Origin: Microbispora sp. ZYX-F-249
GTDB lineage: Bacteria; Actinomycetota; Actinomycetes; Streptosporangiales; Streptosporangiaceae
Reading direction: 5' to 3'
DNA length: 64,000 nt
Assembly (NCBI RefSeq): GCF_039649665.1
Contig: NZ_JBDJAW010000001.1
Span: 62,001-126,000, forward strand
In this document: positions 45,876-55,350 of the stretch, piece after piece
Layout of the letters: every line of letters begins with the position of its first letter
How positions within the stretch are numbered: the first letter of the stretch is position 1
Notes under the pieces: generated by a model
What the model was told of the DNA's origin: nothing
What the model saw: only the letters and a program-made list of their open reading frames with translations
The model's database searches: none
Made by a program: the position numbers and the translations under genes

Positions 45876-46307
45876 CTTAAATACGGTGGCCGGAACGGCC
45901 CGACCGTCCGCACGCGGCAACATTTCCGCAGCATTGCCGCGCACGCCGCACCGACAGCCGACCGTTCCGGCCCCGCGCCGTCCTGCGGCTACGGCTACGT
46001 GAACCACAGAACAACATGTGAGAACGAACATCGCACCGAACGCGTCAGACGCGCACCGGCGGATTTCGCTCTCACCTAAATACGGTGACCGGAACGGCCC
46101 GACCGTCCGCGCCCGGCGACGTTTTACCAACGTCACCGCGCACTGTGCGAACAGTCGGCAGGCTCCGGCCCGCAACCGTTCTGGGATGTGACAGCGCACA
46201 ACGCAGAACACGAGGTGAGAGCGAACATCACACCGAACACGTCAGAGACGCACCGGCGGATTCCGTTCTCACTTAAATACGGGGCGCGCATCGGTCCGAG
46301 CGTCCAC
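45876..46307 (-). repeat. Tandem ~198-bp repeats carrying TAAATACGG elements (copies 2-4)
   Basis: TAAATACGG occurs at 45878, 46077 and 46274, spacings of 199 and 197 bp. Each is followed at the same distance by ACGGCCCGACCGTCCGC (diverged in the last copy) and preceded by a similar CGCACCG...CTCAC stretch. The unit is thus repeated about twice, plus a partial third. No gene is supported in 45743-46410 (668 bp). Confidence 0.75.
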
Positions 46308-46370
46308 TCCTCTCAAGATTCTTTGTCGTCTCACGTGGGGTGATGACGCGTTCTCACGGCAATAAGAAAG

Positions 46371-46398
46371 GGCCCCAGAACGCTCTCTGGGGCCCTCT
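46371..46398 (-). terminator. Rho-independent terminator of the 46411-47229 gene
   Basis: AGGGCCCCAGA (46371-46381) pairs perfectly over 11 bp with 46388-46398, with a 6-base loop. In the minus-strand direction the stem is followed by TTTCTTATT. It starts 12 bp after the stop codon at 46411. Confidence 0.9.
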
Positions 46399-46410
46399 CG
46401 CGAGCTTTCC

Positions 46411-47229
46411 TTAGTCCTCTGCGCTACATATGCCGCCGTGGACCATCGTGCTCCTGACGTCGTCAAGACGCTCCGACAGTTCCCGCCACTCCGCGCGTGC
46501 GGCCTCCCGCACCCGGATCACGTTCCGGCGAGAGCCGTACGCGCCCCCGTAGCGTGCCTGAGCAACGCTGCTGAAGACGCCCGCCCGCCCGAGATCCTGA
46601 GCATTGGACGCGATATCGATCATGCTTCCGATGGTCGGGAAGTCCCGACCGTCCCCGAACGCCTGACGGAACATCTCCGCGCTGTGCTGAGACACACAGA
46701 ACGCGACGGCGGCCCCCGTGACCATCTCCGTACGCGGGACACCGCGCATGAGCTGAGCCCCCGGCGTGGCGTCGATCTCATCGGCCGGAACATCGATCCG
46801 GTAACCGTTGCGCGCGGCGGCATCGCGAACCGCCCACCGCTGCAGCGTCGTCCGCGTGATGGTCAACTCTCCGCCGTCCCTGCGGACGTAGATCCACGCC
46901 TGAGTGTCCCGGGTAGGGCCACTGTCAGGGGTAGGGGCGCAGGACGCCAGGACATCGCGCAGACGCTGAGCGAACAGAAGTACCGCGTCCTGCGTGACAT
47001 CGTCCGACACGTCGTCCGTCCCGTACGGCGCGTGCCCCTGCTTAACGATGGTCGCGCTTCCATCCATGCGCTTACGGGAACGGGTGGCGTCGACCGTACG
47101 ACAGTAGCCGCGTGCGAGCCGCTGAATCTCCGCCCAATCGTCCGGCGTCACGCGCGCCATGTCTTCCGGCGTGAGCTTCTCCCCCGGAACGTTGGAAGGG
47201 ACGCACTTACCGGGAACTCCGTTCGACAT
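46411..47229 (-). CDS. Hypothetical protein at the right part of the element
   Basis: The 272-residue protein starts at ATG 47229 with GGAGAAAAC before it; an in-frame ATG at 47337 sits in a very similar context (GGGAAAAC). It is soluble and mostly helical, with TPEDMARVTPDDWAEIQRLARGYCRTVD near the start, a QDAVLLFAQRLRDVLAS helix and an Arg/Glu-rich end. Parts recall sigma-like or phage regulatory proteins, but I cannot assign a domain. It has its own terminator. Confidence 0.6.
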   Translation of the reverse strand: MSNGVPGKCVPSNVPGEKLTPEDMARVTPDDWAEIQRLARGYCRTVDATRSRKRMDGSATIVKQGHAPYGTDDVSDDVTQDAVLLFAQRLRDVLASCAPTPDSGPTRDTQAWIYVRRDGGELTITRTTLQRWAVRDAAARNGYRIDVPADEIDATPGAQLMRGVPRTEMVTGAAVAFCVSQHSAEMFRQAFGDGRDFPTIGSMIDIASNAQDLGRAGVFSSVAQARYGGAYGSRRNVIRVREAARAEWRELSERLDDVRSTMVHGGICSAED

Positions 47230-47760
47230 GTTTTCTCCGATCTCCGCGACGCGATTCGCGCCGCCCTTCTCTTTTGGCAATTCAATTGAAACACGAGACG
47301 GAGACCGGCACAATGAAATCCCGCGCGTCTTTACCATGTTTTCCCCGACCAAGAGGAGGGAGCGGGTCGTAGAGAAAGCCCCAAGAGGCACGAGCGGGTT
47401 ACAAGGAGAATGCCAAGAAGAGACAATCACTCACACTGAAGCGAAAAGCCAGCAATAAAGGCAATCAGAGAAACAGTGACGGGCAAATGCGGAAGCCGGG
47501 CCAAATTAATCAGCACGGCGCCCCTCCCAGCCCTTCGATCATAGGGATCACCGATACAGTCGGGCCAGCAAGAGGCCTCGCCGCAGGCCGCTGACCAGGG
47601 AAAACGCCATGGGGATCATGACCAATCATAAGTGGCGCACCATTGGCCGAGCATTGGCCAATGGATTGGCCACCCTCTATGTACGCCTCCGGTTATGGCA
47701 TGGTTGAAATTACTCGGAAGGCGAACGCACACTCCTCGACTTCCGAGACCCCGCACCTTC
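47230..47760. other. Gene-free, lower-GC stretch near the right end of the element
   Basis: No coding region is supported in these 531 bp. Base composition is lower in G+C than the flanks. The stretch probably holds the promoter of the 46411-47229 gene, three spaced ATTGGCC repeats (47641-47671) and an inverted repeat CTCGGAAG...CTTCCGAG at 47713-47747. The element's right junction may lie here, but no copy of the tRNA-Leu 3' end is seen. Confidence 0.5.
47641..47671. promoter_or_regulatory. Three helically phased ATTGGCC repeats
   Basis: ATTGGCC occurs at 47642, 47653 and 47665, spaced 11 and 12 bp, so all three face the same side of the helix. Flanking CCATTGG/CCAATGG makes parts palindromic. 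This looks like a multi-site operator or iteron. Confidence 0.5.
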
Positions 47761-47792
47761 TCAGAGCTGACGACGACCCGATTTTATCGATG
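47737..47792. repeat. Imperfect direct repeat, copy A, downstream of the ABC transporter gene
   Basis: CGACTTCCGAGA (47737), AGAGCTGACGA (47763) and ATCGATG (47786) recur in the same order and nearly the same spacing at 50128-50184. The intervening ~2.3 kb is the ABC exporter gene and its leader. Confidence 0.55.
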
Positions 47793-47877
47793 CGGCACGC
47801 CACTCTGCCCGCGCACCCAGTTGGCCTCGCCTCTCCCGCTGTGTTTGACAGCGTGCGTTTTGAGGCTCGATGGTCAT
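47761..47877 (-). CDS. Possible 38-residue peptide directly after the ABC exporter gene
   Basis: An ATG at 47877, with AGGAGAG eight bases upstream and 11 bp after the exporter's stop, opens a 38-residue frame rich in Arg, Gln and Ser (MTIEPQNARCQTQRERRGQ at the start). It contains one Cys and one Trp. It may be a real small gene, for example a peptide cargo or a leader, or chance. No homologue is recognised. Confidence 0.4.
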   Translation of the reverse strand: MTIEPQNARCQTQRERRGQLGARAEWRAASIKSGRRQL

Positions 47878-47888
47878 GTCGTGCTCTC

Positions 47889-49793
<1,905 letters not shown>

Positions 49794-50268
49794 GTCAGCG
49801 GCTCCTGTTCCACGATCGGGAGGAATCTGGCCGGCGAAGCGGGCGCGCCTGGTCGGCAAGGACCTTCAGGTCGGACGGGGAGAGTGGGGCAAGGACGGGG
49901 ATCTCGTCTGAAGGGATCGCGTGGGTTCGACGGAGCGGCTACGTACTGGATTCCGGCTGTTTGCTCTTCGACCCGGTGTAGGGACATCACCTCCCATCCG
50001 ATGACAAAAGCTCGTAGTTCATTGCCCTGTGCGCATTGCGATGCTCGCCGAGTGGGGGCGAATCTGCCTATAGTCCGGCGGAACTGCGAGAAGGGGAAGA
50101 CACCTCGGAGCTTTAAACTCATGTCCCCGACTTCCGAGATCCGCTTTCCTTTCTAGAGTTGACGATGCCGCGATGCGATCGATGATGAGCACCGAACTGA
50201 TCTTCACATCCGCAGGTTCTTCCTGCAGCGCCCATAGTTGCAATCGCCGATCGTCGCTGGAGAGGTCT
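49794..50268. other. Lower-GC gap between the cytidylyltransferase and ABC exporter genes
   Basis: These 475 bp hold no convincing gene. A minus-strand ATG at 49987 stands just behind GGGAGGTG and opens an 85-residue frame that runs into the exporter gene. Its codon use is not that of the neighbours. A TTG-started frame of 74 residues (50243-50019) has no ribosome-binding site. Repeat copy B lies at 50128-50184. The exporter probably has its own promoter here. Confidence 0.5.
50128..50184. repeat. Imperfect direct repeat, copy B, upstream of the ABC transporter gene
   Basis: CGACTTCCGAGA (50128), AGAGTTGACGA (50155) and ATCGATG (50178) match copy A at 47737-47792, with one small length difference between the first two blocks. 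Confidence 0.55.
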
Positions 50269-51084
50269 CTATCGTCTCGGTGGGGCCACCTGTGAAATAC
50301 TCATTGCGGCATCGTCTGGCTCATCGATTCGGTTACATAGGAGTTTGAACGCCCTTGCGAGGTCCTCGGGTGTGTCGACTGCCACGCCTTCGTCGGCAAC
50401 GGGAAGCATCCGAACGCCGTACCCGTGCTCGATGAAGCGCAGCATCTCCACACCCTCGGTTCGCTCCAGCGGCCCTTGCGGGAGCTGCCGGAACTGGCGG
50501 AGAGCCTCACCGGTGAAGCCGTAGAGCCCCAGTTGACGCAGATACGTCGGGCGGGCCCCTCGCGGATAGGGGATCGGTTGGCGCGAGAACATCAAGGCGT
50601 TTCCACCGGCTCCCAGCACGACTTTCACGACGTTGTGATCGAGGACGGCGCCGGCGTCGTCCAGTTCCGTGTAAGCGTTCACCGCGAGTGTGCCGACGGT
50701 GAGGTGGTGGAGAGCGTCGGAGACGGCATCGATCGCGGCCGGCGCGATGAACGGCTCATCGCCCTGGACGTTGATGTAGGCGTCGGCGGAAACGCGTGCA
50801 GCGCATTCCGCGACGCGGTCGGTGCCGGTGAGGTGTTCTCCAGTGCGCATGCATTCGATGCCCAGTTCGCGGCAAACGGCCTCGATGCGTTCGTCGTCTG
50901 TCGCGACCAGCACACCGTCGAGACGCGTGGCCTCCATGCAGCGTTGGTGCACATGCCACAGCAGAGGCTTGTCCCCCAGCGGGGCCAAGGGCTTGCCGGG
51001 GAAGCGCGAGGCCCCCCACCGGCAAGGGATGATCGCTATGTGGCGACGCACGGTGCGTGGCTGTGCTGCTGGATCGGCGACCAT
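50269..51084 (-). CDS. CMP-Kdo synthetase-like cytidylyltransferase (KdsB family)
   Basis: The 271-residue enzyme starts at ATG 51084. It is a clear KdsB relative: CTP-binding IPCRWGASRFPGKPL, VATDDERI, NVQGDEPFI, the RQPIPYPRG loop, LGLYGF, and VDTPEDL near the end. Known members couple CTP to 3-deoxy-D-manno-octulosonate, giving CMP-Kdo. Gram-positive actinomycetes have no LPS, and no Kdo-8-P synthase is seen here. It probably activates another ulosonic or sugar acid for the glycosyltransferases of this operon. It follows the Nudix gene by 23 bp. Confidence 0.87.
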   Translation of the reverse strand: MVADPAAQPRTVRRHIAIIPCRWGASRFPGKPLAPLGDKPLLWHVHQRCMEATRLDGVLVATDDERIEAVCRELGIECMRTGEHLTGTDRVAECAARVSADAYINVQGDEPFIAPAAIDAVSDALHHLTVGTLAVNAYTELDDAGAVLDHNVVKVVLGAGGNALMFSRQPIPYPRGARPTYLRQLGLYGFTGEALRQFRQLPQGPLERTEGVEMLRFIEHGYGVRMLPVADEGVAVDTPEDLARAFKLLCNRIDEPDDAAMSISQVAPPRR

Positions 51085-51107
51085 GGCGTACTCCCGTCGA
51101 TCGGGTC

Positions 51108-51674
51108 TCAGGAACGTGCAGGACGTGGAAGGAGGGCCAGCTTGGCGCGGACGGTCGGTGAGGCGGCTCCCTGAAACGACCGCCACTCGTAGCCGCTGAC
51201 CTCCTCGGTCTTGAGCGTCAGCGAGCGCTGCGCCTTGAGCCGGAAGACGAAGCGGAAGTCGACGTGCTGGTGTCCCGGTTCGCCCTTGGCGGGGTTGGCG
51301 TCGATCTCATGTACGTCGATGTCGAGGGGAACCGTCTCAAACCCCCGTAGGGGGACGACCGCGTCGCTGGGGATGCCGGTCTCCTCGGAGAGCTCGCGCA
51401 GGGCGGCGTGAACGAGGTCCTGGTCGCCCTGTTCGATGTGTCCCCCCGGTGCGAGGAACTTGCCTGTCGCGTTGTGGCGGATGTGGAGCACTCGGTCGGC
51501 GTCGTCGAGAACGATGGCGCTGCAGGTGACGTGAGCTGGGAAAGTCTTGCGGTGCGTGGGGTCCAGCGCGTCTGCCAGAGCGGTGAACAGCGGTTCGAGA
51601 AGCTGCCGCTCCCCGGGGTGCCGGCCGAGGTAGGCCTTCGCTGTGGCGCGTATGTGGTCCGGGGACGGCGGCAT
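51108..51674 (-). CDS. Nudix hydrolase
   Basis: The 188-residue protein starts at ATG 51674, four bases after the preceding stop. The Nudix box at about 77-101 (GGHIEQGDQDL...RELSEETGI) has the metal-binding REx2EE helix, with one residue more than the strict spacing before it, as in many actinomycete members. Nudix enzymes split nucleoside diphosphates linked to another group. In this operon it could clean up or release a nucleotide intermediate. Confidence 0.88.
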   Translation of the reverse strand: MPPSPDHIRATAKAYLGRHPGERQLLEPLFTALADALDPTHRKTFPAHVTCSAIVLDDADRVLHIRHNATGKFLAPGGHIEQGDQDLVHAALRELSEETGIPSDAVVPLRGFETVPLDIDVHEIDANPAKGEPGHQHVDFRFVFRLKAQRSLTLKTEEVSGYEWRSFQGAASPTVRAKLALLPRPARS

Positions 51675-51678
51675 GAGA

Positions 51679-52800
51679 TCACCTGTCGAAGTGGTCGAGC
51701 CAGATCTTGGCGATGGCCTGGCGGTCGGTCGTGGGCATGCTGTGCAGGCCGGGTTGGAAGCGGCCGTGGCTGAGGGCGGCGGTGGCGGCGAGTATCTCGG
51801 CCTGGACGAGGTGGATGTAGGTGCCGACGGCTGCTCCATGTACGAAGTTGACGGCGCCGCCGTCGGCGAGCACGTAGAAGTAGTGACCGGTGATCTCGTA
51901 GCGCGTCAGCTGTTCCCCCACGGGGATGCGCTGGTAGAGCTCGTGGAGGGCTGTGAGTTCCAGCTCGTCTTCCGAGGAGGTCACCGAAGCGAGGTAGGCG
52001 CCGTTGCGCAGGGCGGCGAAGTCGTGCTGGCGCAGTGCGAGGTTTCCGGTGGCGCACAGGACGAGTTCGGCGTCCCTGACCGCCTCGGCGGTGGTCGCTG
52101 TCGTGTGGAAGCCCTGGGAGTGCGCCTGCACCCGCCGGACGGGGTCCGTGTCGTAGACCGTGACCCGCAGGTCATTGGCCCGAAGTGTCTGCGCGATGGC
52201 GCGCCCGACCTTACCGAAGCCGAGGACGCAGGCGTTTCGGCTGGTCAGGATGTCGCCGCGGGCCCGGACCAGAGCGTCGGCGGAGAAGACGATGGACCGG
52301 CCCACGAGGTGGTCCTCGCAGTCCTTGAGGGGGGAGCGGGCCACCGAGACGACGGGACACGGTAAGTGGCCGAGCGCCGCGTACCGCTGGTGCCCGTTCT
52401 CCGTGTCCTCCACGACGCCGAGGACACGGCCGGAGAACTTCTCGACCAGCGTGCTGAGGCTGGGAGCGAAGTAACCGCCGATGTCCACTAGGACGACGTC
52501 CTGCCCGCCTGCCGTGTCCTCCACGTAGTCCAGCGCACGGGTGGAGTCGGCGAACAGTTCCCTGCTGAGGTGGTTGACGGTGTAGACGCTCTGGACCACT
52601 TCCAGCGTCTGCTGGTCGACGGACTTGGGCTTGGGCAGTACGGCACCGACTGTCGAGGTCGTGGCCATCGCGCGCAGGAATGCCGGACGCTCGGAGAGCA
52701 GGTGCGTGATGATGAGTGAGGTGATCGGGCCGCCGGCGGGGAATTGCTCGGTGACGCGCCGGAAGAAGGCGTCGAGTCGTGCTCGCTCAGGACTCTCCAC
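51679..52800 (-). CDS. Truncated SAH-hydrolase-like NAD-binding protein
   Basis: The 373-residue protein from GTG 52800 (AGGAGGA upstream) shares the adenosylhomocysteinase fold. It has the NAD loop VLGFGKVGRAIAQTL (about 190), CATGNLALRQHDFAALRNGAYLASV-type strand order and NFVHGAAVGTYIHLV near the end. It lacks the usual C-terminal Lys/Tyr tail that closes over NAD in true SAH hydrolases (430-490 residues), and the substrate-binding N-terminus is short. It could recycle SAH from the operon's methyltransferase, but an oxidation/elimination role on a nucleoside in the pathway is equally possible. Confidence 0.75.
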   Translation of the reverse strand: MESPERARLDAFFRRVTEQFPAGGPITSLIITHLLSERPAFLRAMATTSTVGAVLPKPKSVDQQTLEVVQSVYTVNHLSRELFADSTRALDYVEDTAGGQDVVLVDIGGYFAPSLSTLVEKFSGRVLGVVEDTENGHQRYAALGHLPCPVVSVARSPLKDCEDHLVGRSIVFSADALVRARGDILTSRNACVLGFGKVGRAIAQTLRANDLRVTVYDTDPVRRVQAHSQGFHTTATTAEAVRDAELVLCATGNLALRQHDFAALRNGAYLASVTSSEDELELTALHELYQRIPVGEQLTRYEITGHYFYVLADGGAVNFVHGAAVGTYIHLVQAEILAATAALSHGRFQPGLHSMPTTDRQAIAKIWLDHFDR

Positions 52801-52826
52801 AGCAGTTCCTCCTGGCTTCCGTCTGG

Positions 52827-53828
52827 TTAGGCGGCTCGGCTGTACACGCTGGGCTCGGCGGCCAGGGCTTGCATGTGGGCGCGTATGCCGCTGTGGAGGT
52901 CGACCCGCGCCTGCCAGCCCAAGACTTCGTGGGCGCGACCGGGGTGGGCGCGGGTGGTGAGGACGTCGCCGTGGCGGGGGTTCTCCTGACGCACCTCGAT
53001 ATCGCGGCCGACCAGGCTGTTGGCGATGCTGATCACTTCGAGGAGGGAGGCGTTCGAGCCTCCCCCCACGTTGATCACCCCGTGTGCGGCAGGAGCGGTG
53101 GCCGCGGCGATGGTGGCGGCGACCGCGTCGTCGATGTAGGTGAAGTCCCGGCGCTGGTGACCGTCTCCGTAGAGGCGCAGCGGCTGGCCGGTCAGGGCGG
53201 CCAGCAGAGCGCGGTGGGTGAACATGTCGGTGCGCTGCCGGGGGCCGTAAACGGTGAAGTATCGCAGTGCGACGACGGTGGTGGGGCAGTGGGGCTGCGC
53301 GGCGTGGGCGAGGCAGAGTTGCTCCTCGGCGAGCTTGGTGACGGCGTACGGTGACGCGGGCCGCGGGTGGTCGGTCTCGACGCTGTGTCCGCCATCGGTG
53401 GCGCCATAGACGCTGGAGGAGGAGGCGACGACCAGGCGGGGAACGCGCATGCGCCCGACGGCGTCGAGTAGGCGCTTGGTGGCCAGGATGTTGGAGGCGA
53501 CGTAGTCACCGAACTGCGGTCCCCAGGAGGGGCGGACACCGGGGATGGCGGCGAGGTGGAAGACCGCGTCCGCGTCGATCAGGAGGGGGTCGATGGCGCA
53601 GCCGATCAGGTCGGCTGTGACGTGTATGTACCCCGGGAGTGATCGCAGAGGGGTGAGGTTGGCCGCGGCGGTCTGGTCGGTGGAGAGGTCACGACGATCG
53701 ACACCGATGACGACGGTCCCGGCCTGGACGAGGGCGTGTGCGAGATGGGAACCGATGAAGCCGGCGGCGCCGGTCACGACGGCGCGGCGGGGGAAGTGGG
53801 TGCTCTGAGGAGTCAACTGCTGTGTCAC
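52827..53828 (-). CDS. NAD-dependent epimerase/dehydratase (extended SDR)
   Basis: The 333-residue enzyme from GTG 53828 (GGAG upstream) has the NAD loop VVTGAAGFIGSHLA, the active-site Ser block VVASSSSVYG and YAVTK (Tyr-x-x-x-Lys), followed by the RYFTVYGPRQR signature. It matches the UDP-glucose 4-epimerase/dTDP-glucose dehydratase group acting on nucleotide sugars. Whether it epimerises or dehydrates cannot be told from the motifs. It sits 32 bp after the kinase gene. Confidence 0.9.
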   Translation of the reverse strand: MTQQLTPQSTHFPRRAVVTGAAGFIGSHLAHALVQAGTVVIGVDRRDLSTDQTAAANLTPLRSLPGYIHVTADLIGCAIDPLLIDADAVFHLAAIPGVRPSWGPQFGDYVASNILATKRLLDAVGRMRVPRLVVASSSSVYGATDGGHSVETDHPRPASPYAVTKLAEEQLCLAHAAQPHCPTTVVALRYFTVYGPRQRTDMFTHRALLAALTGQPLRLYGDGHQRRDFTYIDDAVAATIAAATAPAAHGVINVGGGSNASLLEVISIANSLVGRDIEVRQENPRHGDVLTTRAHPGRAHEVLGWQARVDLHSGIRAHMQALAAEPSVYSRAA

Positions 53829-53860
53829 GGTGCGTCTCCAGAAGCGGTGGTGTCGGCGTT

Positions 53861-54697
53861 TCAGCTCAGCCGGGCCAGGACGGCGCGGCCGTGGGCGGAG
53901 AGGGCGAGATCCTCCTGCTCGTATCCGCGCACGAGGGCGGTGACCGCCTCGATGGCGCCGAAGGATTCGAGCAGGCATTGCTCCATGTCGGTGGGCTGGC
54001 GCCCGTATCCGGAGTAGAACGCGTGCCGGAGATGGGAAGCCGCCTGCCAGCGGCGGAATTCGAGACGGGCGAAGTCACGGACGCGGGCATCGCGCCGCAT
54101 GTGTTCCAGGTCGTAGAGGCCGAAGGACTCGCCTATGTTCCAGTTCCGTGGTTGGTAGTCGAGGTGGCACACCGCGCTGTCCATGGGCGTGCCCGCCAGT
54201 ACGTCCTGGTGGGCGGTCAGGAGTTCGCGTTCGTCGGCGGAAATGAGACCGGCCTGATCCGCCCGGTCGATCCAACGAGCAAGGCGTTGTGCAAGGCCGG
54301 GGCCGACGGCTCCGGAGCGCGGGATGAGGGTGGCCTGGTGGAGCAGTCGCAGTATGCGACCGGCCTCGTGGTGGACCAGTTCCTCCTCGGGCGATCCTGG
54401 CGTCACAGCGTCCGCCCGCGTGCCGGACAGCGCGGTCACCAGCAGCGTGCGCGTGCTGTCATGACAGCCGACCAACTCAGGCACATGCCCTTGGAGATGT
54501 TGCGACCAGGTGCGGTACGCCTGGACCTCCTGGACGTACCTTGATCGGTTGTCGTGCCGCTTGGCGAAGTATCTCCGTCCCTGGCCATCGGCCAGCTGGA
54601 GCAGGCGCGGCGGAAGGGACGGATCCGGTAGGACGCGGACGCAGCCGACCCTGTCGCGGGCCAGTTCCAGGCGCGGATCAACGAAGGCTCTGATCAC
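53861..54697 (-). CDS. Aminoglycoside-phosphotransferase-fold kinase 1
   Basis: The 278-residue kinase starts at GTG 54697, overlapping the preceding stop by 4 bp. The catalytic loop is VCHLDYQPRNWNI (HxDxxxxN, about 190) and the metal site is LYDLEHMRRD. The family phosphorylates small hydroxyl substrates such as aminoglycosides, choline or homoserine. In this operon a pathway sugar or nucleoside is the likelier substrate; self-resistance by phosphorylation is the alternative. Confidence 0.82.
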   Translation of the reverse strand: MIRAFVDPRLELARDRVGCVRVLPDPSLPPRLLQLADGQGRRYFAKRHDNRSRYVQEVQAYRTWSQHLQGHVPELVGCHDSTRTLLVTALSGTRADAVTPGSPEEELVHHEAGRILRLLHQATLIPRSGAVGPGLAQRLARWIDRADQAGLISADERELLTAHQDVLAGTPMDSAVCHLDYQPRNWNIGESFGLYDLEHMRRDARVRDFARLEFRRWQAASHLRHAFYSGYGRQPTDMEQCLLESFGAIEAVTALVRGYEQEDLALSAHGRAVLARLS

Positions 54698-55350
54698 GAG
54701 CTGGCCTCCTTCGCCGGGAGGGCCTGGTGCGAGGTGTCGTTGTGCCTGTCGAGGATCCATCGGGTCTGGTCCAGCCGGTTGCGGTGATGCTGCCAGCGCG
54801 TAATGGCTCCGTGGGTGACCGTGAAACCCGCGGGGGAGCCGAGCGGGATGCCCAGGAGCAGCGTGTGGGCGACGATCACGGTCTCGCCGTGTGCGGCGAA
54901 CAGGACGCGGTCGCCTTCGTGTTCTTCGATGAGCTGTGCCAGGTGGGCACCGGCCCTTTTCAGGTATCCGTTCCAGGTGTCGGATCCCAGAGCCCAGGGT
55001 GTGTCCGGGTGGGCATGAGGCCCGCCATCGGCGGCGGTCTTCACCTCGGCCCAGGGTCTGCCGTCGGCGTCGCCGTGGATCGGGCCGTCGAGCCGCACGT
55101 CCGTGATGAGCGGGATCCGAAGGGACTGACTGAGGATCTCGCCGGTCTGGATCAGGCGCAGGCGCGGTCCGGCGTAGAGCGCGTCGAACGGCTTGTCCCG
55201 GTGTTCGTCGGCGAGCCGACATGCGGCCTGCTCCACCTGGGCGTAGCCGCGATTGGTCAGTCCGGTGCAGGTCAGCGGTCCTCCGACCAGTCCGTCGGCG
55301 TTGCACTGAGCCTCGCCGTGGCGGACGAAGACGAGTTCGGTGATGATCAC
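54694..55350 (-). CDS. Histidine phosphatase superfamily (phosphoglycerate mutase-like)
   Basis: The 218-residue protein starts at GTG 55350 (GTGA overlap with the upstream kinase gene). The catalytic His11 is in LVFVRHGEAQCN, and the second catalytic site is AAHGETVIVAH (about 160). Such enzymes remove phosphate from sugars, nucleotides or alpha-ribazole. Its place between two kinase-like genes suggests it removes a temporary phosphate. Confidence 0.88.
   Translation of the reverse strand: MIITELVFVRHGEAQCNADGLVGGPLTCTGLTNRGYAQVEQAACRLADEHRDKPFDALYAGPRLRLIQTGEILSQSLRIPLITDVRLDGPIHGDADGRPWAEVKTAADGGPHAHPDTPWALGSDTWNGYLKRAGAHLAQLIEEHEGDRVLFAAHGETVIVAHTLLLGIPLGSPAGFTVTHGAITRWQHHRNRLDQTRWILDRHNDTSHQALPAKEASS

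Noticed and set aside
45873-46211. 112-residue minus-strand ORF in the tandem repeat region
   Set aside because: It is built from the ~198-bp repeat units, ends inside a TAAATACGG element, has no ribosome-binding site and shows no domain.
47230-47760. Right attachment site (second copy of the tRNA-Leu 3' end)
   Set aside because: No match to GGTTCAAGTCC or TCGGACACGAA could be found by eye here or elsewhere to the right, so the element's end is left open.
50269-51084. Evidence for lipopolysaccharide synthesis
   Set aside because: One KdsB-like gene in an otherwise clearly actinomycete window, without kdsA, waa or lpx genes, does not support LPS.
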